Source: JAFAGX01 sp963759875 (GTDB lineage: Bacteria; Acidobacteriota; Terriglobia; Terriglobales; Acidobacteriaceae). From it: a stretch of DNA of 64,000 nt. Made by a program: the position numbers and the translations under genes. Shown here in pieces: positions 52,235-61,524 of this stretch (position 1 is its first letter; every line of letters begins with the position of its first letter). The stretch spans positions 15,195-79,194 of the forward strand of contig CAVXBB010000010.1 in assembly GCA_963759875.1 (NCBI GenBank). The letters run 5' to 3'. The notes beneath the pieces were generated by a model. That model worked only from the letters and a program-made list of their open reading frames with translations. It did no database searches and was not told where the DNA came from.

Positions 52235-53550
52235 TTTTTTGGCTCGATGGCGATCAGACGATGCCGCGCCTGCCATTCCTGGTCCGGATATTCACCTTGG
52301 GCAACTTCCAGGAACTTGTGATAATTTTCGGCCGCTTGCTTGTAGTCCCGCAAGTGATCATATGCTGTGGCGCGAAGAAAGTAGCTGACGGGGATCTCAG
52401 GAAGATATTTTGCCCGGGCGTCTGCAGCCTTAATCGCCAATGCATAATTCTTGTTCTCGTTCGCAGCCACAGCAAGGTCGCCATATGCCGCGCCAAAATC
52501 CGGCTTTAGTTTGACTGCGGTCAGTAGCTCCTGCTGCGCCAGAGCAAACTTCTTCTCCTTTAGCAGCACCACACCCAGTCCATAATGCGCCTGAGCGTCA
52601 CTCGGGTTTGCCGCAAGCAAAGAGCGGTATTGGCCTTCTGCTTGGTCGTATTTCTTGTCGGCGCTATAAAGGTCTGCCAAATCGCGTTGCAACGCCAGAT
52701 CACTTGGTTCGAGCTTGGCCGCGATCTGCAATTCAGCAATCGCCTTGTCGTTCTCGCCCATGCCCGCCAGCACGCGGCCAAGTTGCATGTGAGCCGCTGC
52801 ATCATTCGGATGCAGTGCAACTAGTTTGCGAAGAACCTCGGCGGCATCAGCAAATCGAGTCCCTCGCATGTAGATATTCGCCAGCCCAGTCAGGGCGTCT
52901 TCTGAGGCAGGATCCAGTTGCAATACTTCTTTGTATTCGCTCTCGGCATCGGCAAAATGATTTTCTTTTTCCAGCAACAAGCCCGCCGAAAGATGTGGTT
53001 CCACATCATTCGCTTCTAGTGCGGCAGCTTTCTGGTACGCTTCGATTGCTTGCTCGGGGTTGCTATTCTCCAGCAGATGCGCGAGCGACAGCCAAGCGCG
53101 AGCGTGCCCTTCGTCTACATTGGCGGTTGGCTTCAAGGTCGTCGCAGTCCTCAGAATTTTTTCTGCGTCCGGGTCGCCGATCTTCGCCAACAACAGCCCC
53201 AGGTTCAAATTGGTCTCGAAAACATCAGGTTTGATCGCCACGGACTTGCGATAATCCGCAATCGCCTCCTGCGGTTTGCCGAGTGCGTTATGAACAAATC
53301 CCAGATCAAACCAGGCTTGGTAATTCGCTGCGTTCGCAGCCAAAACTTTCTGCAGCAGTGGTTCAGCTGAAGCGTAATCCTTTTTTTCGATTGCAGTCTC
53401 GGCTTGCGCGAGTTCGGGTGGAAAGGATGAAACGTCTTCTGCAACCTGATGATGCCGAACCGTCTGGCCAGTAGTTTGCGCTTGCAACAGACCGGACAAA
53501 AACAATACTGCTAACCACAACAGGATGGATGGTCGCCTATTTGTTCCCAT
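52231..53550 (-). CDS. Exported TPR-repeat protein
   Basis: 439 residues. A signal peptide (SILLWLAVLFLSGLLQAQ) is followed by about ten tetratricopeptide repeats, for example YQAWFDLGFVHNALGKPQEA and AHYGLGVVLLKEKKFALAQQ. It is expected to scaffold protein complexes in the periplasm. Its ATG (53550) lies inside the end of uvrA (14-bp overlap), so the operon probably starts as read-through from uvrA. Confidence 0.92.
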   Translation of the reverse strand: MGTNRRPSILLWLAVLFLSGLLQAQTTGQTVRHHQVAEDVSSFPPELAQAETAIEKKDYASAEPLLQKVLAANAANYQAWFDLGFVHNALGKPQEAIADYRKSVAIKPDVFETNLNLGLLLAKIGDPDAEKILRTATTLKPTANVDEGHARAWLSLAHLLENSNPEQAIEAYQKAAALEANDVEPHLSAGLLLEKENHFADAESEYKEVLQLDPASEDALTGLANIYMRGTRFADAAEVLRKLVALHPNDAAAHMQLGRVLAGMGENDKAIAELQIAAKLEPSDLALQRDLADLYSADKKYDQAEGQYRSLLAANPSDAQAHYGLGVVLLKEKKFALAQQELLTAVKLKPDFGAAYGDLAVAANENKNYALAIKAADARAKYLPEIPVSYFLRATAYDHLRDYKQAAENYHKFLEVAQGEYPDQEWQARHRLIAIEPKK

Positions 53551-56434
53551 TGCGCGAATTTCCGTTCCCGTTCAATATGCGGGCGAGAAACTGCCCCGTG
53601 TAGGATTGCGGCAACTTGGCAATGGTTTCAGGCGTTCCGGTGCCGACAATATACCCGCCGCGCTCGCCGCCCTCAGGCCCGAGATCGATGACCCAGTCAG
53701 CGGTCTTGATGACTTCCAGATTATGTTCGATAACCAGGATTGATCCACCTGCATCGATTAGACGACGGAAGGCAGCCAGCAGTTTACTTATATCGTCGAA
53801 GTGTAGCCCGGTGGTCGGCTCGTCAAAGATGTACAAAATGTGTCCTCGGCGTCCACCATTGCGATGGCGAATGTCCCGGGCGGCAGGCTGTAAATGCGCG
53901 GCAAGTTTGATCCGTTGCGCTTCACCGCCTGAGAGCGTGTTTGAAGATTGCCCTAGCCGCAGGTAGCCCAATCCCACTTCATCGAGCACGCGCAACTTTT
54001 CTGTAATTTTGGGAGCGCTGGCAAAAAAATGCAGTGCTTCCCGCACCGTCAGATTCAGTACCTCATGAATATTCTTTCCGTGATAACGCACGTCCAGGGT
54101 CTGCGGTTTATAACGAGTACCTTTGCATTCTTCGCAAACCAACTCGACGTCGGCGAGGAACTGCATCTCGACCGTCACCACGCCGTCGCCCTGGCAGACT
54201 TCGCATCTTCCACCGGGGACATTGAATGAAAAATGCCCTGCCGTGAAGCGGCGCTTCTTGGATTCCGGCAATGAAGCAAACAGATCGCGGATTCCGTCAA
54301 ATGCCTTGATATAGGTGACAGGATTCGAGCGCGGCGTGCGGCCAATCGGTGATTGGTCCACCAGTACGACGTCGTCAATGAATTCCGCACCCTCTATACG
54401 ATCCCAGTTGGCAACTGCACCGTCGGCCTGCTTCTTCGCCGACGACAAACCCTGAAACAACACGTCGTGCAGCAAAGTGGATTTTCCGGACCCGGAAACC
54501 CCGGTGATTGCCACGAGCATTCGGAGTGGGATTGCCAAATCAAGATTTTTTAAATTGTGCGCCCGCGCACCGAAAATTCTGATCTGTTGTGCACCTGCTT
54601 TCCGGCGCGACGCCGGCGCCTGGATTCGTACCTCGTTGGCGAGATAGCGTCCAGTGAGCGAACCCGGGACTCTTTGGATTTCCTCGTAGGTGGCCGCCGC
54701 AATCAGCTTGCCGCCATTCTCCCCTGCGCCCGGTCCGAGATCCAGAATCACGTCCGAAGCGCGCATAACATCTGGATCGTGTTCGACGACCAGAATTGTG
54801 TTTCCGAGGTCGCGTAGATCGTGCAGGATTTTGATCAGGCGGTGAGTGTCTCGGCTGTGCAGCCCGATCGACGGCTCATCCAGGACGTAAAGTGTCCCCA
54901 CCAGGCGCGATCCTAACGAGGTGGCAAGTTGAATGCGCTGTGCTTCGCCGCCAGACAATGTCGAGGACAACCGATCGAGCGTGAGATACTCCAGCCCCAC
55001 TTCATTCAAAAAACCAAGCCGCTCCTGGATTTCCTGCAGTAGTTTGCCGGCGATTCCTGATTCCTGCTCGGTCAACTGCGCGCCCGTGAAGAACTGCGAT
55101 GCTTCCTCGATAGTCATGCAGCAAACGTCACAGATGCTCTTTCCGTTAATTTTCACCTGCCGGGCTTCGAGACGGAGGCGACTTCCGTTACAGTCTGAGC
55201 ACAGCGAATACCCGCGGTATCGGCTTAAGAAGACACGCACATGCAGCTTGTATTTCTTGCGCTCAAGATGGTTAAAGAAGCCGCGGACTCCGAAAAAACG
55301 GCCCTCACCCTCGATCACGAGCCGCTGATGTTCAGGATCGAGTTGCCCCCACGGCACATCCAGAGGAATTTCAGCTTGCCGGGCAAAGCGTTTCATTTCA
55401 GTCGCAATAGTCCGATATTTCGGCTTTGTCCACGGTTCAATCGCGCCTTCGCTCAGAGATTTTGATTTGTCTGGAATCACCAGATCGAGATCGAAATCGA
55501 TAGTGTTGCCAAAACCCTGGCAGCGCGGGCAAGCACCATAGGGATTGTTAAACGAAAACAGGCGTGGCTCTGGTTCCTCGTAGCGGAGATGGCAACGCTT
55601 GCATTCGAAGCGCTGCGAAAAGCGCAGCCGCTCGGGCTGCTGCCCCTCCCTCGGGGCAGTTTCGAAAATCACCTCTCCGGATTCTCGATAACTGATCTCA
55701 ATCGCGTCCACAATCCTCGCCCGCGCATCACTTGAAACCACGACGCGATCAACCAGCAAGAAAACTGGATCGGCAAAGTTGATGTCCAGCAAGGATTCCG
55801 GAGTAGAAAATTCGAAAACTTGCGCATTCTGATACAGCCGATTAAAGCCGCGGGTTCGCAGATCCACAAGCCGGGACTTCAATTGATCCGAAATGCTCGC
55901 ATCCGACTTGCTTCGAGAACGCTTTCTGCTCGTGCCGGAACTGCGAGATGGGGCTTCCACTTTTTGCAGCGGAAAGAAGACATTGAGCCGGGTACCTTCG
56001 CTGAGAGCGAGCACCGCCATAGCTACTTCGTCGACCGTGTCTTTCTTGACCTCCTCACCGCACTTTGCGCAATAGGTCCTTCCCACACGAGCAAACAGCA
56101 GCCGCAAGTAGTCGTAAATTTCTGTAGCCGTTCCGACCGTAGACCGCGGATTACGCGTGCTGTTCTTTTGCCGGATCGCAACCGCGGGAGCGATCCCATC
56201 AATCAGATCGGCGTCCGGCTTTTCAATCCTCTCCAGAAATTGCCTCGCATACGCGGAAAGCGATTCCACGTAGCGGCGCTGGCCTTCGGCGTAAATCGTG
56301 TCAAACGCAAGAGACGACTTGCCCGAGCCCGACACGCCGGTAACGACGGTCAGCGAATTGTGCGGGATTTCAAGATCGATGTTCTTGAGGTTGTGAACCC
56401 GCGCCCCGCGAATAACAATGTTTTCTGTGGACAT
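53537..56434 (-). CDS. uvrA: Excinuclease ABC subunit A
   Basis: 965 residues, full length for UvrA. Two ABC ATPase modules are present with Walker A GVSGSGKSS (near residue 35) and GVSGSGKST (near 660), and two LSGGEAQRI signatures. Zinc modules appear as CAKCGEE, CKRCHLRYEE with ACPRCQG, and CEVCQGDG with CEECKGTRY. It recognises bulky DNA lesions with UvrB in nucleotide excision repair. One extra loop (FPLQKVEAPSRSSGTSRKRS, residues ~155-180) is basic and not usual. ATG 56434 is the start; the 3' end overlaps the TPR gene. Confidence 0.97.
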   Translation of the reverse strand: MSTENIVIRGARVHNLKNIDLEIPHNSLTVVTGVSGSGKSSLAFDTIYAEGQRRYVESLSAYARQFLERIEKPDADLIDGIAPAVAIRQKNSTRNPRSTVGTATEIYDYLRLLFARVGRTYCAKCGEEVKKDTVDEVAMAVLALSEGTRLNVFFPLQKVEAPSRSSGTSRKRSRSKSDASISDQLKSRLVDLRTRGFNRLYQNAQVFEFSTPESLLDINFADPVFLLVDRVVVSSDARARIVDAIEISYRESGEVIFETAPREGQQPERLRFSQRFECKRCHLRYEEPEPRLFSFNNPYGACPRCQGFGNTIDFDLDLVIPDKSKSLSEGAIEPWTKPKYRTIATEMKRFARQAEIPLDVPWGQLDPEHQRLVIEGEGRFFGVRGFFNHLERKKYKLHVRVFLSRYRGYSLCSDCNGSRLRLEARQVKINGKSICDVCCMTIEEASQFFTGAQLTEQESGIAGKLLQEIQERLGFLNEVGLEYLTLDRLSSTLSGGEAQRIQLATSLGSRLVGTLYVLDEPSIGLHSRDTHRLIKILHDLRDLGNTILVVEHDPDVMRASDVILDLGPGAGENGGKLIAAATYEEIQRVPGSLTGRYLANEVRIQAPASRRKAGAQQIRIFGARAHNLKNLDLAIPLRMLVAITGVSGSGKSTLLHDVLFQGLSSAKKQADGAVANWDRIEGAEFIDDVVLVDQSPIGRTPRSNPVTYIKAFDGIRDLFASLPESKKRRFTAGHFSFNVPGGRCEVCQGDGVVTVEMQFLADVELVCEECKGTRYKPQTLDVRYHGKNIHEVLNLTVREALHFFASAPKITEKLRVLDEVGLGYLRLGQSSNTLSGGEAQRIKLAAHLQPAARDIRHRNGGRRGHILYIFDEPTTGLHFDDISKLLAAFRRLIDAGGSILVIEHNLEVIKTADWVIDLGPEGGERGGYIVGTGTPETIAKLPQSYTGQFLARILNGNGNSRNGNK

Positions 56435-56624
56435 TTACTGAAGAGGTCGCCCGTCCGTTACCCCTGCGCCGTAGTCCAATGGCCGTAGTCTCAGCGAGGC
56501 CCGACAGGTGCGCCGAATCCCTTTATTATAAATTGCAAGCAGAATTTGCGCTGACTTCGCGCCGTAAAACGGTTAATATCGTTAGTCTTCAGCCAGCCCA
56601 AAACTTTACGAACACAATGAGCTC

Positions 56625-56975
56625 ATGGTCTCATTTCTGATCACGACGCTGGCCAATACTTTTGCTCGCGCCTGGGCGATCCGGAGTTCGGTCAGCCCGC
56701 AATCCATATCCGCATTTCTCCTCCAGTTGCCGGACTTCTCCGATCTCTATTCTTCGAAGAAGAACAGTGTTTACAACGTGCTTTGGGTGCTGGTATTTGG
56801 TTTTGCCACCCTCAATATTCTGGGGCTGGTGCTTCGCCGCTTTGATCCCCGCCGCAGCGGCCTCAATTTCGGGGAGATTCTAGCCATTACAGTAGTGTTT
56901 GCTTCCGTTTTCTTACTGGGGCTGGAAATGTTGAATATCTTCCATATCTTTCCTCTCAAGCTACAGCCCCGCTGA
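56625..56975 (+). CDS. Small membrane protein of unknown function
   Basis: 116 residues with two clear transmembrane helices (VYNVLWVLVFGFATLNILGL; ILAITVVFASVFLLGLEMLN) joined by a basic loop (RRFDPRRSG). No family is recognised. It is divergent from uvrA and followed 31 bp later by another small gene. Confidence 0.7.
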   Translation: MVSFLITTLANTFARAWAIRSSVSPQSISAFLLQLPDFSDLYSSKKNSVYNVLWVLVFGFATLNILGLVLRRFDPRRSGLNFGEILAITVVFASVFLLGLEMLNIFHIFPLKLQPR

Positions 56976-57006
56976 TGGATGCTGCTTTGCGGTATGATGA
57001 CTGTGC

Positions 57007-57315
57007 ATGCCGAAGAGTGCTCCTGCCTTTGATGTGACGTGCCCGTGCTGCAATGCAGTGCTGAAGGTAGACTCCGATACCCGGGCTGTGATTGCTCATA
57101 CCGCTGCGGTCAAGCCCAAGATGTTCGGCGACATCGAAGAGGCAGCCAAGGCTATGAAAGAACAGGACAGCCGCCGCGAGTCGATTTTCAGGCAATCTGT
57201 AGAGGCCCAGAAGCACGCTTCCGACCTGCTCGAAAAGAAGTTTCAGGAAGCTATCAAGAAAGCTAAGGAAACGCCGGATACCGGCAAACCGATCCGCGAT
57301 TTCGATCTCGATTAA
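57007..57315 (+). CDS. Small conserved protein with N-terminal CPCC
   Basis: 102 residues. The N-terminus has VTCPCCNAVLKVDSDTRAVI, which looks like half a zinc ribbon. A long charged helix follows (EAAKAMKEQDSRRESIFRQS; LLEKKFQEAIKKAKETP). It resembles small acidobacterial conserved hypotheticals; function unknown. It may be co-transcribed with the preceding membrane protein. Confidence 0.75.
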   Translation: MPKSAPAFDVTCPCCNAVLKVDSDTRAVIAHTAAVKPKMFGDIEEAAKAMKEQDSRRESIFRQSVEAQKHASDLLEKKFQEAIKKAKETPDTGKPIRDFDLD

Positions 57316-57425
57316 GCCCTCCAAACACTCGTGAGTGTCGCAGCGCGCTGTCGAAATCTTGTCACAATCTGTGGATTTCTTGCCCCCACACAATCTGAAT
57401 ACTGCGCGTAAAATCAGTCGCGCAA

Positions 57426-58082
57426 ATGTTTCTTCCTCCCCTTCTGCTCGGACATCGTGGTGCACGTGCGTCTTCGCTCGCGGAGAACACGTTGCCCTGC
57501 TTTGAAATGGCGCTTGCTCACGGCTGTGATGGCTTTGAATTTGATGTTCGGCTGGCAGCCTGTGGCTGCGCCGTGATCTGCCATGATGCCGAGTACCGCA
57601 ACACCCCGGTTTCCGAAATCTATGACACTAAGGATTTCGAGTTACCTCTGTTGCAGGACGTCTTGAAGCGCTTTTCGAAAAAGGCATTTCTTGACATCGA
57701 GCTAAAAGTGCCAGGACTCTCCTCTGAGCTGCTGCTGGCACTGCAACAAGATCCTCCGGAGCGCGGCTACGTGGTGTCATCCTTTCTTCCCGACGTGTTA
57801 GCTGACCTCAATAGCCGTAACAGTTCCATTCCTTTGGGCTTTATCTTTGACGAGCAAAGAAACTCGCACCTTTGGCAAGAGCTTCCGGTTCACTACGTAA
57901 TGCCACAGCATGCACTCACCAATCGTAAGCTCGTACGGGATGTGCACCAAGCCGGCAAGATGCTATTCGCCTGGACGGTGAATGATCCTCGTTCCATGCT
58001 GCGTTTCAGAGAATGGGGCGTCGACGGAATCATCTCGGATAAAACCGAGTTGCTTGTCGAAACCTTGCGCCCACCCGAATAG
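57426..58082 (+). CDS. Glycerophosphodiester phosphodiesterase
   Basis: 218 residues with the GDPD TIM-barrel signatures: LLGHRGARASSLAENTLPCF (catalytic His and Arg), GFEFDVRLAACG, a second catalytic His in ICHDAEY, and the C-terminal WTVNDPRSMLRFREWGVDGI. No signal peptide, so it acts in the cytoplasm. It splits glycerophosphodiesters to glycerol-3-phosphate and alcohol. It converges with glycerol-3-phosphate dehydrogenase (27 bp apart), which would consume the product. Confidence 0.93.
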   Translation: MFLPPLLLGHRGARASSLAENTLPCFEMALAHGCDGFEFDVRLAACGCAVICHDAEYRNTPVSEIYDTKDFELPLLQDVLKRFSKKAFLDIELKVPGLSSELLLALQQDPPERGYVVSSFLPDVLADLNSRNSSIPLGFIFDEQRNSHLWQELPVHYVMPQHALTNRKLVRDVHQAGKMLFAWTVNDPRSMLRFREWGVDGIISDKTELLVETLRPPE

Positions 58083-58108
58083 CTGGGCTGACCAACCTGG
58101 TTTTCGCA

Positions 58109-59719
58109 TTATCCGTGTAGCCGCATGTCAGTCCGTCTCTGGAGGAACGTTTCGCGTTCGCTTACGAAGTGCTCCAACTCGGTTCCTGCCTGTGCTTCAT
58201 CCCAGGCCATTGCCGGCGCGATCCGCGAAGCAGCTATTTGCCCGCACTCGGCTGACCAGCAGGCGCCCAGAGCAACGGGCACGCGCCGCAAAAGCACGTC
58301 AGCCAACGTCACCGCGCATTCATTGCGGAAGGCATGCACGGCTTCCGCGACGATGTGGTCCGTATGCGGACACAACCTCAGGCTTAGTCTCGGATCATTT
58401 CGCATACTGCGCGCAATTTCCAGTGCTCGCGGTCCATACCACTCGAATATCGCGCCTGCTGATTTCAGATCGATGCCGCCAGTTTCTGCGATTTCCTTGA
58501 TCGCGCGCCGCGCTGATTCATCAACGCTCTTTTGAGGGATCGTGGCTGTCACCGCGATCCCTGGCTCTCGAATTCCCATCATTTCGGCGCATTCCCTGGC
58601 GGCACAACCAGCGGTAGTCAGTTTTCCGCCGATCAGCGAAATCATGCCTTCAGCTCCATCATCCTTGTGATCTTTGAAAAAATGCCTTCGTGTAATGGCG
58701 GATGGGTCTGACTTGGCTGAACGAGGAAGCGGCCGGACTCCGGCGAAGGCGTAGCGAATCTCCTGATCGGAACTTTTGAAATGCGGGAACAAACGATGCA
58801 GGGAATTCAGAAGGTACTGAATTTCGTCCTCTGAAGCGCGGACCCGCCCGGGATCGCCGTCGTCTGCAATTTCCGTGCTCCCCACTAAAATTTGATCATT
58901 CCATGGAATAACGAATATCGGTCGTCCGTCGATCCCTTCGGTGTATACGGCTGCACCTGGAGCACCAGCGAACCGGGGCAGCACGATGTGCGACCCGCGA
59001 ACGCCTCCCACCATGCGCTGGCCGGTGCGCAAGCCAGAATCCTCACAGATCTGGTCTAACCACGGTCCTGTCGCATTAATGATCCTCTTCGCGTGAATAC
59101 TTTCTTCGAGCTCGATCAGTTCATCCCGCAGCACTGCCCCGGTTGCCTTTCCGTTTGCGATCGTCACCGCAAGAACCCGCGTGTGGTTGCGGGCAATACA
59201 GCCGGCCCGCATTGCTTCGACCAGCCATTCCGCAACCAGACGTTCCGGAAACTCGCACTGCGCATCTTCGAAATTGAAGACCGAAAATCGCCGGCCAGAA
59301 TCAAGCAAGCGCTCCACGCGACTTGTGTCTTCACTGCTACTGTGCTGGCCTGCCCCGCCCATCCACCGGTATAGCCACAATCCGGCGCGTACAGCCAATG
59401 CGCTCCGACGGCTGCTTTCATCCAGAGCAAGGACAAACTGCAACCGTGTTACGAGGTTTGGATACTCTTGCAGAAGTTTTTGTCGCTCGCGCAGCGACTC
59501 CCGAACCTGCGCCAAATCCCCGTGCTCCAAATACCGCAATCCGCCATGGATCAGCCGCGTTGACCTGCTGGTTGTGCCAGCGGCAAAATCGTGCTGCTCG
59601 ACCAGGAGCGTCTTTTGCCCCCCGCGGGCGCACTCGCGGGCAATCGCGACACCATTGATTCCGCCCCCAATAACCAAAACGTCGAAGTGCCAGCCTTCCA
59701 ATTTTGGGCGCGAAGTCAT
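58109..59719 (-). CDS. glpD: FAD-dependent glycerol-3-phosphate dehydrogenase
   Basis: 536 residues. The N-terminal FAD loop is FDVLVIGGGINGVAIAREC, and the GlpD/GlpA motif is TTSRSTRLIHGGLRYLEHGD. The C-terminal DAO_C domain is present. The enzyme oxidises glycerol-3-phosphate to dihydroxyacetone phosphate and reduces quinone at the membrane. ATG 59719 is used here; a TTG at 59770 is also in frame, and neither has an ideal ribosome binding site. It sits tail to tail with the phosphodiesterase gene. Confidence 0.93.
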   Translation of the reverse strand: MTSRPKLEGWHFDVLVIGGGINGVAIARECARGGQKTLLVEQHDFAAGTTSRSTRLIHGGLRYLEHGDLAQVRESLRERQKLLQEYPNLVTRLQFVLALDESSRRSALAVRAGLWLYRWMGGAGQHSSSEDTSRVERLLDSGRRFSVFNFEDAQCEFPERLVAEWLVEAMRAGCIARNHTRVLAVTIANGKATGAVLRDELIELEESIHAKRIINATGPWLDQICEDSGLRTGQRMVGGVRGSHIVLPRFAGAPGAAVYTEGIDGRPIFVIPWNDQILVGSTEIADDGDPGRVRASEDEIQYLLNSLHRLFPHFKSSDQEIRYAFAGVRPLPRSAKSDPSAITRRHFFKDHKDDGAEGMISLIGGKLTTAGCAARECAEMMGIREPGIAVTATIPQKSVDESARRAIKEIAETGGIDLKSAGAIFEWYGPRALEIARSMRNDPRLSLRLCPHTDHIVAEAVHAFRNECAVTLADVLLRRVPVALGACWSAECGQIAASRIAPAMAWDEAQAGTELEHFVSERETFLQRRTDMRLHG

Positions 59720-59849
59720 GCTCCGGTTGTGATTCGTGACCGCTGGCCTATGCCAAAAAGCGAAGTCCAAGTTTCTATTAATAAAACTAGCAGCACTTCG
59801 GTTACCCGTATATTGCCTTTGAGACTAGCCGCTAAACAGAGGAGTTGGC

Positions 59850-59992
59850 GCATGGCAGACTTCCTTGGCGGGACTAGCGATCAATGGCATCTGGCGAGTC
59901 AAGTGGGCAGACCCAGTTGCGACTCTGGCAGTTCTGCCTCTCATCGTTTGGGTCGAGAAGCCTTGCGGGGAGAACGCTGCGGCTGCTGCTAA
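59850..59992 (+). pseudogene. C-terminal remnant of a cation-efflux-like membrane protein
   Basis: One frame reads LAGLAINGIWRVKWADPVAT then LAVLPLIVW; the next frame reads REALRGERCGCC and a stop at 59992. Together this resembles the end of small cation transporter (CDF-like) proteins with WWADPxAALxxxPxIxxEG. It is truncated and frameshifted. A GAGGAG lies before the ATG at 59852, which opens yet another frame, so translation is unlikely to be productive. Confidence 0.45.
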
Positions 59993-60167
59993 GTTTGCCC
60001 CACGCCGTAACTCAAGGAGTGCGTCATGCCCAAAATCAGATGTGAAGAAGTATTAATAGACTAACCTTGCACACGCCTCGCTGGGCGCGGCGGCGAAGGC
60101 GCAGCGGTGAAGTCCTTGACACCACCCCGGGCGAACAGCAGTATCATCCATCTGCGGAGGCATTCCG

Positions 60168-60623
60168 ATGAACGGACGCACTTCAGCACGCGCCAAGACA
60201 GCAGGAAAACAGACCGCAGAGGGTAGCGGCGAGACTGTCGAGCAACAAATCAAGGCGCTTCACGCGCAGCTTATGGAGGCGACCCTGAAACACGATCCCG
60301 GTTTCTTGGAGAAGTACCTAGCGGATGATTACATGGCGATCCGCAATGACGGCAAACTGACCACAAAGGTTCAGGAGATCGAGAATTATAGGTCGGGAGC
60401 AACCAAATACGAATCCATTGAGATTCGCGAAGCAACGATGCGCATCCACGGAAACACGGCGATCTATAATTCGCTAAATTCCATAAAGGCGACGATCAAC
60501 GGGAAGCCATTCAGCGGCGAAGTTCGCAACACTCGGGTCTGGGTAAAACAGAACGGCGACTGGGAAATTGTCGCGTTTCAGGCGACACAAGTTGCCCCAG
60601 GCGAGCGAGTAAGCTGCGGGTAA
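60168..60623 (+). CDS. SnoaL-like/DUF4440 (NTF2-fold) protein
   Basis: 151 residues. A basic N-terminus precedes an NTF2-like domain with VEQQIKALHAQLMEATLKHD, FLEKYLADDYMAIRNDGKLT and TRVWVKQNGDWEIVAFQATQ. This fold is used for ligand binding or isomerases; no catalytic role is evident. GGAGG 7 nt before ATG 60168 fixes the start. It is not obviously linked to neighbours. Confidence 0.85.
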   Translation: MNGRTSARAKTAGKQTAEGSGETVEQQIKALHAQLMEATLKHDPGFLEKYLADDYMAIRNDGKLTTKVQEIENYRSGATKYESIEIREATMRIHGNTAIYNSLNSIKATINGKPFSGEVRNTRVWVKQNGDWEIVAFQATQVAPGERVSCG

Positions 60624-60911
60624 CTGGGAACTCCGGGCCGGGATGCCACTCGGCGTCCTCCGACTTCCGACTCGTCGGTGGCTGCCCGTAGCGTCGGGTT
60701 CAAGGCTGTTACACAGCAGCCCAAGTGATCCGCTACTGGTCAAAACGTATACCGGGCGGACTAGCAACTTTGGAAATTTCGTGCCAATGGAATCACTCGG
60801 TTGCGGCTGCTGCGGGGAACCCCTTTTTGACCATCCGACTTGGCACTTGCGCCGTACCAGCGTAGCATCCGATGACCCTCCTCAATCGTCTGAGCCGAAA
60901 GGAGTACCTCT
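60624..60911. other. Intergenic, nothing recognised
   Basis: Contains only the Shine-Dalgarno (AAAGGAGTACC) of the membrane-protein gene at its right end. No other feature is supported. Confidence 0.4.
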
Positions 60912-61426
60912 ATGGTTCTGGGCATGAGCTTACAAACGTTCACTCTGATTCACGTGTTGATCACTCTGGCTGGAATTGCTTCAGGGCTTGTTGTGATGTA
61001 CGGGTTTCTCGCCAACAAACGACTCAACGGATGGACAGCGGTGTTTTTGACGACGACGGCGTTGACCGGCTTGACGGGTTTTCTGTTTCCGTTCAAGGGG
61101 GTGACGCCAGCGATCAATCTCGGAGTGATCTCACTGTTGGTACTCGCGACTGCCATTGTGACGCGCTACGCTCTGCACCTTGCATGGCGGAAAACCTACG
61201 TGATTACGGCATGCGCGGCGTTGTACTTCAACGTCTTCGTTCTGGTGGTGCAGTCGTTCGAGAAGGTGCCGTAGTTGAAAGCCATCGCCCCGACGCAGAA
61301 AGAGCCACCATTCGCGATTGCGCACTCGCCGTATTGGTGCTTTTTGTTGTCCTGACGACATTTGCTGTGAAGAGATTCCACGCTGAGCCGATGATGCTGG
61401 CTAGTTCGAGCGCAAAGGCAGCTTAA
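60912..61426 (+). pseudogene. Multi-pass membrane protein with disrupted C-terminus
   Basis: The first 120 codons form four hydrophobic helices (LIHVLITLAGIASGLVVMYG; AVFLTTTALTGLTGFLFPF; LGVISLLVLATAIVTRYALH; ITACAALYFNVFVLVVQSF) and stop at TAG 61272-61274. The same frame continues sensibly past the stop (LKAIAPTQKEPPFAI). After a frame change comes ALAVLVLFVVLTTFAVKRFH with an AEP tail, ending 61426. A fifth helix was therefore probably lost to a nonsense change plus an indel. AAGGAG precedes ATG 60912. Function unknown; the truncated four-helix protein may still be made. Confidence 0.6.
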
Positions 61427-61524
61427 CTCTCCGGCAGGTCCGCTTGTCGGATCGACCCACCCTAGGTCGCCACAAGAGGCGAACTAGGATGGGTACCCGC
61501 TGCGCATCCTCACAATTCAGGCGT

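Noticed and set aside
60872..61426. 184-codon plus-strand ORF overlapping the membrane protein at 60912
   Set aside because: Its first two thirds are an out-of-frame reading of the four-helix protein; only its last ~35 codons match the lost C-terminus, so it is covered by the pseudogene entry.
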